From positions 1-64,000 of the forward strand of contig JAHLKH010000054.1 of assembly GCA_025526915.1 (NCBI GenBank): DNA of 64,000 bases. Reading direction: 5' to 3'. The notes under the pieces were generated by a model. The model made no database searches, was not told where the DNA came from, and was given only the letters and a program-made list of their open reading frames with translations. Made by a program: the position numbers and the translations under genes. The stretch is from Entophlyctis helioformis (Eukaryota > Chytridiomycota > Chytridiomycetes > Chytridiales > Chytriomycetaceae). Below, piece by piece: positions 22,417 to 33,776 of this stretch. How positions within the stretch are numbered: the stretch's first letter is position 1; every line of letters starts with the position of its first letter.

Positions 22417-25400
22417 ATGCAGGCTTCCGACGAGCAGGCAAGTGCCCGACCCGCTGCTTGAAACGCCGTCTGCGTGCGTTGCACCGCCCGCTGGCTGTCT
22501 TGCTGTCTGTCTTGCTGGCTGGCGGGCTGCAGCGAGATGCCGCCCTTGGTACCTGCCGCCCAGCCGTGCATCCGCACACAGATCACAGCCTGTCTGCGGC
22601 AGTCGAGCCTTCATTGGGCTCTTTGGCGGTCGTCGGCAGGCTGCTGCTGTGCACCAAAACAGCGTCTGCCGTGACAGCCGCCAAAACGGCGTCTGCCGCG
22701 ACAGCCACCACCAAGGCTGCCACCACTCGTCTGCCCTGCCGTTGCTGGCACTGCTGTGATTGCATCTGCCTGCCTGCCTGCCTGTCTTTCTGCCTGCCGT
22801 TCTGTCTTTCTGCCGCCCGCATCTCCTCTCCTCTGACGCCCGCACCTCCTCTCCTCTGATTTATCTGTCGACTGCACCGCCGCCAAACGCCGCTTCCGGT
22901 CCAGCAGCTCTGGTTCGAGATGCCCATCAGCGACGCTGCAGCAGACAGCGCCGGCCTGCTCTTTGGCAACGGTGCACACGAGGCTGCGGCCACACCGACG
23001 GCAGCTCTTGCTGCAGACGACATGGCAGGCATCGACAACCTCTTCCTGCAGACCGACGGCTCGTTCCTGCAGCAGCTGGCCGGCGAGCCCGCATCGCTTG
23101 CACCATCAGCGGCGCCTCAAGTGCACCCGCACGGCCACGCACGTGGTTCGGATCACAGCGACGCAAGCCGCGTAAATGGCGGCATGGATCCGGCCTCTTC
23201 TTCATCGCCGTCAGAGTCGCAGCACGAGTCGCTGGCTGTTCCGGTCGCTGCCGGGCTCATGCTCACATCGCCAGCACTGGACATGCAGCAGCACCTGCAG
23301 CAGACCACGCAGCAGACGCACGCCGTGCACGCCAACAGACCCGACGGTGCCGCTCACTTGATCGCCACGACAGCCATGACCACGGAAGCATTGCCACTGC
23401 CGCTGTCATCGTCGCCGTCTGCGGGTGCAGCACACCAGAGCAGCATCCATCTGCAGCACGGCCGAGGCCTGTCGCTCGGCCTGGATGTGAGCAAGCTGTC
23501 CAACGTCATGTCGGCTCCCACATCGCCCATTGACAGCATGCCCACCTTGCTCATGCCGCTCCCAGCCCGCGCATCTGGCCATCTTGGGCATGGGCTGTTT
23601 GACCAGCACCAGCCGCAGCACCCGCCACAGCAGCTGTCCATCCAAGTCCACTTGCAGCATCGCCAGCAGCAGTTGAACGAGCAGTTTCTGCGTCTGCAGC
23701 AGCAGCAGACGCAGCTCGACCAGCTGGCATCGCAGATGCACGCGCAGCAGCTGCCTCCACTGCCTCGTCCGCATGTGCACACGCATGTTCCCAACATGGC
23801 ACTGCCGTTGTCCATGCAGTCCATGCCGTCCATGCAGTCCGTGCCGTCACTCCAGCCAACATTGGCCATGCAGCCATTGTCGGTGTCGTCGTCCTCGCTG
23901 CTGATGCCTGGCGCGTTTGACGCGTTCAACTCGGCATCGGCACCAACATCGCCTGTCAGATCGCGCCGCTCGTCCATCGACCCAACGACCCACCTGAGTG
24001 TGCACCAGCCACGCCTCATGCACCAGCCACTGCACCAACACCACCAGCCATCCCTCGCACTGCAACCGCACACGCAGCACCTGCCATCGCTCGGCCCCTC
24101 GCTCTCACTGAGTATGCCGTTGTCGCTGTCACTCGCGTCGTTCTCGGCACCGCCGTCGCCCACTGGACGGTCGTCGCATCTCGGTCTGCCGTCCGTGGCG
24201 GTCATGTCGACAGCGGCACCTGCCACAACCACATCCAGTGCTCTCTATGGCATGTCGGCATCTGGCGGTTTCACAGTCGACATGATTGCATTCCCAGACA
24301 CGCCGAGCAGCGCCAGCGCCAGCACCAGCACCAACAACCACACAGCCAGTGCAAGCAACCTGGCATCGACCGCTTCCATGCTCATGCCATCCAGCTTTGC
24401 GTTGCACCGCAGTATGTCGACCCAGTCGTCGACCCAGTCGTCGCCCGTTGCAGCCTTTCACAGCCTCGACACGACAGCCGCGCCATCGGCAGCAGCGTCT
24501 GCCAGCGCGTCCGCCTTCACATCTGCGTTCCCCTCGCCGACGCTTCCGTTTGCAGAGCCACCTGGCTCGGACAGCCAGGACACTCCGCAGACGCTAGTTG
24601 GGGACGAGGGGTTGCACCAGCTGGGCCCGTCGTCGCTCCAGGCGCTACACGCCAGCCTGACGGCGCTGCGTGAGCAGCAGAAACTAGACGGACAGTGCAA
24701 GTCCGAGGAGCAGGCTGGCGATGCGTCGCCGTTCTCTGCATATCGCGATGCATCATCGCACGACGACGACGCGCTGTCAAGTGCGGCTGTTTCTCACGCC
24801 ACGTCACCGGAGCCTCTCCAGCGATCGCAGTCACAGGTCGATGCATCTGTTGCGAGTGCATCCAAGCCACGCACATCCGGAACCCGCAAGTCTCGCCATC
24901 GAGCACCTGTCCGTGCTGTCGTCAAGTCTGCGATGCGTACACCAGAGCACGACGAGTCTGTGGCAGCAGACACAGCCGACGACAGCGACACTCATCAGAG
25001 CAACGACGGCGGTGCAGCCTCGCACGACAACCACGGCCCGTTGTTGTCATCCTTTTCCATCCACACGGCCCACACGGCCCAGTTGAGAGAGACGACCGAG
25101 CCGCGCAAGTTCCGGTGCTTGGAGTGTCCCAAAGCCTACACACGCAAGTACAACCTCGAGGCTCACATGCGCGGCCACTACAACCTCAAGCCGTTCAAGT
25201 GCACGGCGCCAGGCTGCACCGAAGCCTTTGTGCGCAAGCACGATCTGCAGCGCCATGTGGTTTGTCTGCACAGTCGCGTGGCGTACGGGCCGTGCGACTA
25301 CTGTGGACGCACATACTCTCGCGGCGACACGTACCGCAAGCATCTGCGGTCCGAGCGGCGGAGTCGCGGGCTGCCCGAGTACAGCGACGACGAGGACGGC

Positions 25401-25490
25401 ATGGACGAGGACGAGTCGCCGTTCCAGTCGCCTGCCGTGTCGCCTGCAGCCAAGGCGGCCGTTGGCGATGCCTGTGATGTGCCGGCCTTG
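22410..25490 (+). repeat. Left arm of a large inverted duplication (matches complement of 60943-64000)
   Basis: The sequence from about 22410 to about 25490 recurs in reverse complement at 60943-64000 with only scattered substitutions and a few small indels (for example a 6-residue SMPSMQ stretch present only here). Identity stops abruptly after GCCGGCCTTG at about 25490. The outer limit is unknown because the right arm runs off the window. Both arms carry a whole C2H2 gene and its 467-nt first intron. Confidence 0.95.
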
Positions 25491-25514
25491 AGTCTGGATG
25501 GCTCTGTTCATTGA
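22417..25514 (+). CDS. C2H2 zinc-finger protein A
   Basis: Exon 1 is 22417-22437 (MQASDEQ). A 467-nt intron with GC donor, GAGCAG|GCAAGT to GGTCCAG|CAG, leads to exon 2 at 22905-25514; together 876 residues. The bulk is low-complexity Gln/Ser/His/Ala-rich sequence typical of activation or disordered regions. At about residues 732-820 lie three C2H2-like fingers: CLECPKAYTRKYNLEAHMRGH, CTAPGCTEAFVRKHDLQRH (ending VVCLH), and CDYCGRTYSRGDTYRKH. The acidic tail follows. It is likely a nuclear DNA-binding regulator; the arrangement resembles fungal CRZ1-like factors but the target is unknown. C2H2 gene B follows in tandem 342 bp downstream. An almost identical inverted copy lies at 60910-63994. 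The last residues differ between copies because the duplication ends inside the final codons. Confidence 0.85.
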
Positions 25515-25856
25515 TCATTATAGACGCTGCTGAATGAAGAGTGCAGCTTGATGGGTATGCCGTGCTGCGTGTTTGTCTGCGTGTGTACCCACGCCAGCGC
25601 CCGAGTCTCGCTGCGTCCAGGGCGGGAGGGCGGGTGCCGTGGATCCACGCACAATGCGTTTGCACGGCCGAAACAGCTTTGTTTGTTGCGCCTGTTTGGT
25701 GCACAGGCTGTGGCACGCTGCGCCTCGAGCGGCCGCGGCTGGCCGACAAATTGCTGCTCGAGCGCGACTTTCCCTGTCCGCGACAAGCCGTGCTTTGCAG
25801 CAGCAGAAACCAGCCAGCGACCAGCAACCAGCCAGCAACCAGCCAGCCATCGCACC

Positions 25857-27506
25857 ATGTCCAGTGCCAGCACGCAGCCGGCCCCCGACGCCAGTGTCTC
25901 TGTGGGCATGGCACCGCACACCCGCCGCCACCACCCGTACCTCGGCTCGGTACGTCTGGCTGCCCATTGTGCCGCCGCCGCTGCTGCTGCTTGAACTGCC
26001 CCGCCCTTCAGATGATGGATGGCCGTGCACGTATTGATGCGATGGCGAGGCTGGCGGGGCTGCCTGCGGGCCACCCGGCCATCATCGGCTGGGCTGGGCT
26101 GGGCTGGGCTGGGGAGCCCGCTGCAGTCTGCGGCGCATCGGTGCACAGGAGCCTTGCCGGCCACCGCCTGCTGCCTGCTGCCTGCTGCCTGCCGCCCTGT
26201 GCACCAGCCGTGCCGTGCTCGCCCCCACTCGCACCCACACCCGCACTCACACTCGCATGCATCCTCTGCCTTGTCCCCAGCAGCGATCCTCGCCGCTCCC
26301 TGCCACTGCGGCTCGGTCGCCAGCACCCGTCGGCGGCAATGCGCTGCATGTGGACCACATTGGAGCGCTGCGCTTCCGCCACTACGAGAGCTTGCCCGTC
26401 GGCCACTCCCACAACCAGCACCACCACATCCACAACCACAAGCACCAGCGGCATGAGGGGGACTCGCCCCTGCCCTCGCCAGCACCGTCGGCCGCATCCG
26501 CAACAGGCTGCTTGCAACCGAGCGCCGCCGCCGCCGCCGCCGCCAATGTCCTCGACTCGAACGCTTTGCTCCTCGGCGAAACAGCTGAGCCAGGCTCTCG
26601 TCTGCCGCCGCCTGGCACCCAACGGCCGCCGATGGCACTGTCTGCTCGCCACTGGCTGTCTGCGCACAGCGTCATGTCGATCGATGCCCTCATGGGCAGC
26701 ACCGACAGCAACTACGATGATACCAACGCCGGCTGTGCGTCTGCCGCCCAGGGCAGCGGTTGCCACGGAGCATGCCGCACGGCCGCACATGGCCTTGCCG
26801 TCCACAGCGCGGCTTGCCACGCGGCTGTTGTGCACGCCGACACAGACGGCGCTTGCGACCAACGCGTCGCTGCAGGACAGCCGTCGTCGCCCACGCCGTC
26901 GTCGTCGCTGTTCACACTCGTCGAGATGGCCGCCCTGTGCAGCGAGCTGCCCACCGCTCACGCACACTCCCCAGACTCTGACGACACGGTCAGCAGCCAC
27001 TCCTCCAACAGCGTCCGATCCAGTCCGTCCATCCACCACGCACAGTTCGACTCTGCATCACCCCAACACGCTCAGCACCTCAGCATGCCCACCACCCATA
27101 CCACCTATCCCCATCCACGCCACCGCGCCAAGACTCGCCCGCAGCCATAGCAAGCGCCGTCTCGGGTCCGTCCGCCGCGAGTCAATCGCAAACCAACGAA
27201 GTGCGCAGGTTCCTGTGCACCATCTGCTCCAAGCTGTTCACGCGGCGCTACAACCTCGATGCACACATCCGCTCGCACATGAATGTCAAGCCGTATGCGT
27301 GCACCCACTTTGTTGGCGGCACGAACGGCAAGTCGCCATGCACCGAGAGCTTCATCCGCAAGCACGACCTTGTTCGCCACATTGCGTCGGTGCATGAACG
27401 CAAGATGTTTGGGCCTTGCCCGTGGTGTGGACGCAGCTACTCGCGCAGCGACTCGTACAACAAGCATGTACGCGGCGAGGAGCTTTTGCGTGGCATGGCC
27501 AGCTGA
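25857..27506 (+). CDS. C2H2 zinc-finger protein B
   Basis: Exon 1 is 25857-25949 (MSSASTQPAPDASVSVGM and on). A 331-nt intron, TCG|GTACGT to CCCCAG, is followed by exon 2 at 26281-27506. Three finger modules end the protein: CTICSKLFTRRYNLDAHIRSH, a longer second module (with FVGGTNGKSPCTESFIRKHD), and CPWCGRSYSRSDSYNKH. The first two-thirds of exon 2 is in a different frame from the fingers. One missing C in the CCCC run at 27109-27112 restores a single frame and gives 439 residues. It is closer in its fingers (NVKPxAC, HERKxxGPCPxCGR) to gene C at 56444-60509 than to gene A. The intron holds GGGCT repeats at about 26089-26115. Confidence 0.75.
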
Positions 27507-27823
27507 TCGATCGCATGAGCGGGCCTGTGTTCCCTTGATCATCTCCTCCTGTTCATCCTTTACATTGGTGGCGAGTCTGTCATGGCCATCCATCTCATTA
27601 TAATATAGACTGTGCTGTATCGCCGTTTTACTCTTGGATGCATGGTTCATTGTGAACGCTATAAGGAGATTGGCTGGGATGCGTGAGCGTGTACCGCCAG
27701 ATGAGCTTTCTCGGCGTCCTTGCTCTTCAGGATTGGCCAATCAGATGCAGCCACATTTGTGTTGATGGCGATGTCACCGCACAGCACAGGCATTCACGTC
27801 GCCCACTCCTTCGACAAGCACAC
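27507..27823 (+). promoter_or_regulatory. Intergenic region between C2H2 gene B and the ABCC transporter
   Basis: No gene is seen. It contains ATTATAATATAGAC at 27597-27610, an AT-rich island in GC-rich surroundings that could serve as the 3' end signal of gene B or as a TATA-like element for the ABCC gene, and a CTATAAGG at about 27659. Confidence 0.35.
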
Positions 27824-30800
27824 ATGACATCTGCGGGCTCAACGGGCAGGATCCGTCAGGATCTCCTGTCGCTGGTCACCTTCTCATGGATGACGTCCAC
27901 CATGCGGCTGGGTGCTCGCAAGGCGCTCGTTGAAGAGGTGTGCACACTGCCTTGCCCTGCCCTGTTGCCGACATCCAGACTGACGCTGTGCACCAACCGT
28001 CTCAGGACCTGCCGCAGCTCAACGATGCCCAAGTGGCCGGCTTGCTCAGGGCCAGCTTCGGAAAGTATGAGGAGCAATGCGCTGCCCACCAGGCCAGCCC
28101 GCAGCAGGTCAAGGCACCGAGTCTCTATGGCCACATCTTCTCGCACTACGCTGCATCGTTGTGAGTCCGCTGCACTCGATTCTGGCCGTTGCTTTGTGGC
28201 TGAATCGTCCAACTCCTGTGTAGCACGGCCATCACGCTCCTCAAGATCGTCGAGGTCGTTCTCAGCATCCTGTCGCCGCTCGTGATCCCGCAAGTCATCC
28301 AGTTCCTGGCTCCCAAGCCAGACAAGCCGCCGCCGTTCGTCAACAACGGCTATGCCCTCGCCTTCATCCTCTTCGGCATGATTGTTTTCCAGAACCTATG
28401 CACCAGCGCCTGGCAAGCACTCCACCAGAACATGTCTCTCTCGCTGCGTGCCGCCCTTGTTGGATCTCTCTACCGCAAGAGCCTTCGCATCTCGTCAAAG
28501 TCTCGCAAGGTGCTGCCTGCCATTGTCCATGCCCCGTGCTGTCCAGCCGCTCATCGCTGACAGTGTGCACTTCAACCAGACATTCTCCGAGGGCAAGATC
28601 AACACGCTCATCATGTCGGACGTCATCAACATCATGGCCATCTTTGGCATCGTTACGGCATTGTGGGCTGTTCCTCTGCAGATCGGTCTGGCCATGTACG
28701 CCATCAGCTCGCTCCTCGGCGTCGCGTTCTGGGCCGCTCTCGGTGCATTCATCTTCTTTGCCCTCATCCAGGTCCCACTGGCGAGAAACCTCGGCGCATT
28801 CTTCAAGATCTTCACCCAGACGCTTGACGACCGCACAAAACTCCTGCGCGAGTTCCTGTACGGCATCAAGATTATCAAGTTCCAGGCGGTCGAGGAAGTG
28901 TTTGCCAAGGGCATCGCCGCTATCCGCCACACCCAGCTCAAGGCTCTGCGTCGGTTCACAGTCATGCTCTTTGTTATTGTGCTTTGTGGCTTCTTCCAGA
29001 AGATCTTTGTACCCATCATCTCGTTTGTGACGTACGGTGCAATCAATGGCAGCATGGACGGCCATGTCATCTTCCCTGCTCTCGCGCTCTTCCAAGTGCT
29101 CTTTGGACCCCTGGAGATGGTTCCTTCGCTGATTGGGTACGTTTCGTTTGCATTTGCCATGCGTGCGGTGAAGATACACAAGCTGACATGGCCACCCTGT
29201 CAACAGTACTTTTATCAGCATCAGTGTGTCGTACAAGCGCATCTCCGAGTTTACATGTACCGAAGAGTCGCCAGCCAACGAGCTGACAGCCAGGCTCTCT
29301 ACCGATGCATCGACTGACGGATCTGCCATAAAGATCGACGGAGGTACGTTCACCTGGGAAGTCGTCCAGAAGCACGCCCCTTCAACTTCAAAGAAGCAAT
29401 CCAAGGCCGCCAAGAAGGCCGCCAAGAAGGCCGCCAAGGACGCGTCTGCCGAGACCGTTGTTGAGACGCAAGGCTCTGAGGAGCAGGAGCCATTCAAGCT
29501 CGAGGATGTCAACCTGTCCATCCCGCGCGGCTCGCTTGTTGCTGTTGTCGGCTCTGTCGGATCTGGCAAGTCGTCGTTCCTGTCTGCTCTCATTGGCGGG
29601 ATGCGCAAGACGGCTGGCTCGTCGTCCGTCTTTGGATCCATCGCCTACTGCGCTCAGGAGCCGTGGATCCTGACCGGCACCATCGAGGAGAACATTGTGT
29701 TCAGCGACGAGTCTGTGCGTCCCAACATCGCCAAGGCCGTGTCTGCCTCGTGTCTGAGCACGATCTCGAGATCCTCCCCAACGGTCTCGGCACGCAGATT
29801 GGCGAGAAGGGCATCAACCTGTCTGGCGGCCAGAAGGCTCGTGTTGCACTCGCTCGTGCCATTGCCCGCGACGCCGACATCTACCTGCTGGACGATCCCA
29901 TTGCTGCACTCGATGCACACGTCGGCAAGAAGGTGTTTGACGAGGCCATCTGCGGCACGCTCAAGAGCAAGACGGTCGTGCTTGTCACGCACCAGCTGCA
30001 CCTGCTTCCCAAGGTCGACTTTGTCGTCGTGCTCGACAACGGCCGTGTTGCCGAGACGGGCACGTTCAAGGATCTCATGGCTGTCCCGAGAGCGCTCTCT
30101 CTGGCATCATGAAGGACTACCACTTTGACGACGTGGAAGCCGATGGAGACGAGGCTGTGAAGGACGAGGACGAGGTTGTGTCAAGGCTGTCAAAGAGTTT
30201 GAGTCTGAGAAGGCTGTCGCGGAAGATCGTCGCCAGGCAAGCCAGCCACGCCTGTACCCTCATTGCTGGAATCCAAAGACTGACGCTTGCCTTGCAACAC
30301 GTCCAACAGGGTGTCTTCTCTGCACGCACGATCATGTCGTACTTCAACGCGGGCGGCAGGTTCTTCTTGCCACTGCTTCTCACATTCATGTTGCTCTTGG
30401 CTGGCGCATACACGTTCAGCCAGCTGTACTTGATTCTTTGGATCGAAAACAAGTGGGGCTGGACGGAGCAACGCTACCTCACCACGTACTTGGAGTTCAA
30501 TGCCGGCTTTCTTATCCTTGTCTGTACGTCTCATTCGCTGCCTCATCTCGACTCCTTGCACACCGACTGACGCTGCTTGATGCTGCATTCCATGCACACA
30601 GGCATGCCGCTTGCTCTGGCCTTTTACTGCTGCTACCATGCGGCCATCTACTTCCACGATGCCGCTGTTGCTGGTCTTATGCGTTCACCCATGTCGTTCT
30701 TTGACACACAGCCCATCGGCCGCATCATCAACCGCATGTCGGACGACGTGGTGGTCATTGACCAGCAGATGAACAACCTCGTGATGTCTCTGATTGCCAA

Positions 30801-32247
30801 TGTGGTTGGCATTGTGACCGCTCTGGTGCTTATTGTGTTCTCTTCTTCTTTCCTTCTGAGTAAGTCGTGTATTGCTTCACCGTGTGGCACTCGATAGATC
30901 TGTCTTGCTGACACCTAACCACGGTGGCCGTGCGCAGTCCAATTCGCCGTGCTGGGTGCCGCATACATCTTCATCTTCCGTTTCTACCAGGCGTCCAACC
31001 GCGAGCTCAAGCGTCTGTCGTCCATCATGCGATCGCCGCTCACCTCTCACGTCTCCGAGACGCTCAACGGCATCCCCACGATCCGCGCTTATGGTGTCGA
31101 GGAGCAGTTTATTGTTGGGCAGGAGGCAAAAATGGACATGCGGACGCTCATCATGCAGGTGATGAACAGTGCGCAGTTTTGGCTTATTCTCCGCCTGGAC
31201 ATTCTCACGGCCAGTATCACGCTCTCGCTTGTCCTTCTCGGCACGCTTGGCGTTGTCTCGGCAACCACGATCGGCCTGTCGCTCTCCAACTCCATGTCGA
31301 TTGGATGGATCCTGAACGCCTTTTGTCTCCAGTTGGCGGCGTTTGAGGCATCGTTCAACTCGGTGGAGCGTCTCAACCACTACGCCAACGAGCTGCCGTC
31401 CGAGGCACCTCGCCTGCTGCCCAACGACCCTGCGACCAAGGACGAGTGGCCGACTGCCGGTGCACTTGCCATCCGCGACCTGCAGATCTGCTACGACTCG
31501 CGTCCCGACCACGCCGTCATCAAGAACCTGTCGCTCGACATCCGTCCTGGCGAAAAGGTCGGCATCGTCGGCCGCACCGGCTCGGGCAAGAGCACGCTCA
31601 TGACGGCCCTGTTCCGCATCATGGAGGCATCCAAGGGATCCATCACCATCGACGGCCGCGACATTGCGACGCTCGGTCTCAAGACGCTGCGCTCTCGCCT
31701 GCAGATTATCCCGCAGGAGCCCGTGCTGTTCAAGGGAAGTGTGCGGTCCAACCTCGACATGCTGCAGACGGGATACACCGACGACCAGCTGTGGGAGTCG
31801 CTGTCGCTCGTGGGTCTCAAGGACTACGTGGCTGCGCAGACGGACAAGCTGGATGCGGCGATCGAGGAAAACGGATCCAACCTGTCGATGGGCCAGCGCC
31901 AGCTGCTGTGTCTTGCCAAGGCCATTCTCGCACGCCCCAAAATGCTCATCATGGACGAGGCGACGGCGTCGGTGGATGCCGAGGCCGACAAACGCATCCA
32001 AGAGTCGATCCGGTCGCAGTTTGCCGACACGACGGTGCTGAGCATTGCGCACCGTCTCAACACGATTGCGGCGTTTGACCGCGTGCTTGTGCTTGACCAG
32101 GGCGAGATTGCCGAGTTTGATGCGCCGCATGTGCTGCTCGGCCGGGCTGGCTCAGTGTTTGGCGAGCTTGTGGATGCGACTGGTGCTGCCAACGCTGCCG
32201 TCATTCGCGAGATTGCGTCTGGCCACTTCAACGCTTCGCAGGTGTGA
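27824..32247 (+). CDS. ABCC (MRP-type) full ABC transporter
   Basis: Eight exons: 27824-27937, 28006-28160, 28224-28509, 28547-29136, 29207-30236, 30310-30523, 30602-30859, 30938-32247. With three missing bases restored the length is 1319 residues, the size of ABCC proteins without TMD0. The start region has TFSWMTSTMRLG, the ABCC entry motif. NBD1 has GSVGSGKSS, YCAQEPWILTGTIEEN, INLSGGQKARVALARA and YLLDDPIAALD. NBD2 has IVGRTGSGKSTL, LSMGQRQLLCLAKA and LIMDEATASVD. It should export conjugates or drugs across plasma or vacuolar membrane. Apparent one-base losses lie at about 29756, 30085-30087 and 30175-30180, each shifting the frame in the same sense. Intron 5 (30237-30309) has a GC donor and intron 3 (28510-28546) would be only 37 nt. 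The broken frames could be assembly error or a decaying gene. Confidence 0.88.
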
Positions 32248-32338
32248 TCTGTCAGTCGTCAGTCTGTCATCAATACATCCCTGTGCAACAGCCACCGCTG
32301 CCCTTGAACACAACAGACAGCCAGACTGCGCAGCCTGT

Positions 32339-33459
32339 TCATTTTGTTGATGAAGACACAAGCTGCCGCTGTCTGTTGATCACCAGCTGCAGACAGCAGC
32401 CTGTCTTGGTGCCATCGCCATCGCCGCCTTCAAAGAAGCCGTTGGACAGCAGCCGAGGCAGACACAGCTCGTACAGCGGAAAGAAGCGATCCACAAAGTC
32501 GACGACCTGCGATCGTGTCAGGCCAAGTGTCGCATCGCCGCGGTCTCGCCGCATGCACTCCTCCTGCTCCCACCGCCACTCGTACACGACGTCCGTCTGC
32601 TCTGCTGCAATGTGCACAAACGCATCCATCAGCGGATACCACGACCGCTCGTACTCGGCCAGGCTCTCCATGACCTGCGCGATGTTGTGCTGCGTGTACT
32701 TGAACACGGATCGCATTGCTGCTGGCGGGTCGAGTGTGCCTGCACCGTCGTGCAGGTGCTGCTGATGCCTGTCAAACAGCTGCGCCGTCTGCTCGGGTGT
32801 CCACGGCCTGAACCCCAGGAACCAGTCCTCGAACAGCACGACATCGACCGGCTGCTCGACCGTCTGCCACTGCGATGGTGGCGCACGGTCGCCCGTCCGC
32901 CCGCGCGACGTCGACACGGAGCACCACAGCAACGGCCGGCCACCAGCCGCTGCAGCGTTTCGGTCACCAGCCGGCTGTCGTGCGTGCCGGCAGGCCGCCC
33001 GGTGCGCCGTCACGACGCGGCCAACGACGGCCAGGTCGAGCCCGCCGTAGATGTGCGGAAGCCGAGCGGCGCATCCTCAAACGCAGTGCCCTTGGCGACC
33101 TTGGCCGCATGCTCGGCACGCAGGGCGGCCATCTCCGCCTGCTCCTGTGCACGCATCGACATGTCGGGCGATGCCGGGTCCTCCCACCGCACCGACGCTG
33201 CCACTCGGGCGAGCGGGATCTCGAGCACGACGAGCGTCGTCTGCGAGCCAAAGAAGCGGTTGGCGACGACCAGCGACTGCGGGGCCGTCGACAGGTGCAT
33301 GAAGCCGTCCGAGACGTCGAGGGCCGTGCCCTGCCACTTGGCGGTCGTGGGCGGCGGCGGCGATGGGCCGGCACCTCCGACGGCCGATGGAATGAGGTGC
33401 TTGATGCCGTCGTACTCGGCGACCGTCAGGATCTTGTAGCCAAACTCGGGTGCAGGCAT
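32339..33459 (-). CDS. DUF952 protein running into a P-loop-kinase-like (TDA10/glycerate-kinase type) C-terminal tail
   Basis: From ATG 33457-33459 the first 130 residues form a DUF952 domain: FGYKILTVAEYDGIKH, ALDVSDGFMHLSTAPQ, TTLVVLEIPL. Its expected end, PHIYGGLDLA, is in the next frame and needs one extra base near 33058. The same frame continues to 32339 and carries VDVVLFEDWFLGFRPW, then a segment like TDA10-type kinases (WRWEQEECMRR, VVDFVDRFFPLYELCLPRL). The kinase's expected GTHDSRLVTETLQRL segment is in a third frame near 32940. No Walker A is found between the two parts, so the kinase part is a 5'-truncated remnant or a fused tail. Function cannot be assigned beyond the domains. 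Confidence 0.6.
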
Positions 33460-33592
33460 GTGTCGGTTGGTGTTGTGCAGGCAAGGCTGCGATCGCACAC
33501 AGATCGCACACGGATCGCACCTGGGCCATGCCAGACGGCAGGTGCCGTGCCACGCCATCCCGCGGCCGGTTGCGTCCATCCAACGTGGCAAT

Positions 33593-33720
33593 GTGGCCGC
33601 GGCATGTTTCAGCCGCCAATGTGGCCGCGGCCAACCGTGCCGTGGCGGCCGTGTTGGACGGCAGTGGCCGCGGCCAAGTCGCCCGAGGGTGCCGCGGCCA
33701 CCGGTGCGTCCAAGTATAAG
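33593..33720 (+). promoter_or_regulatory. Bidirectional promoter with four TGGCCGCGG elements and a TATA-like box
   Basis: TGGCCGCGG occurs at about 33593, 33622 and 33664, and inverted (CCGCGGCCA) at 33692-33700. TATAAG lies at 33715-33720, 57 bp before the ABCG start codon. The 317-bp interval (33460-33776) separates the divergent DUF952 and ABCG genes and has no other feature. The element copies are seen; their role is inference. Confidence 0.55.
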
Positions 33721-33776
33721 AAGCGGCGACATCCAGGCTACGACAGCCCCCATCAGCATCCGATAAGACACTCCCA

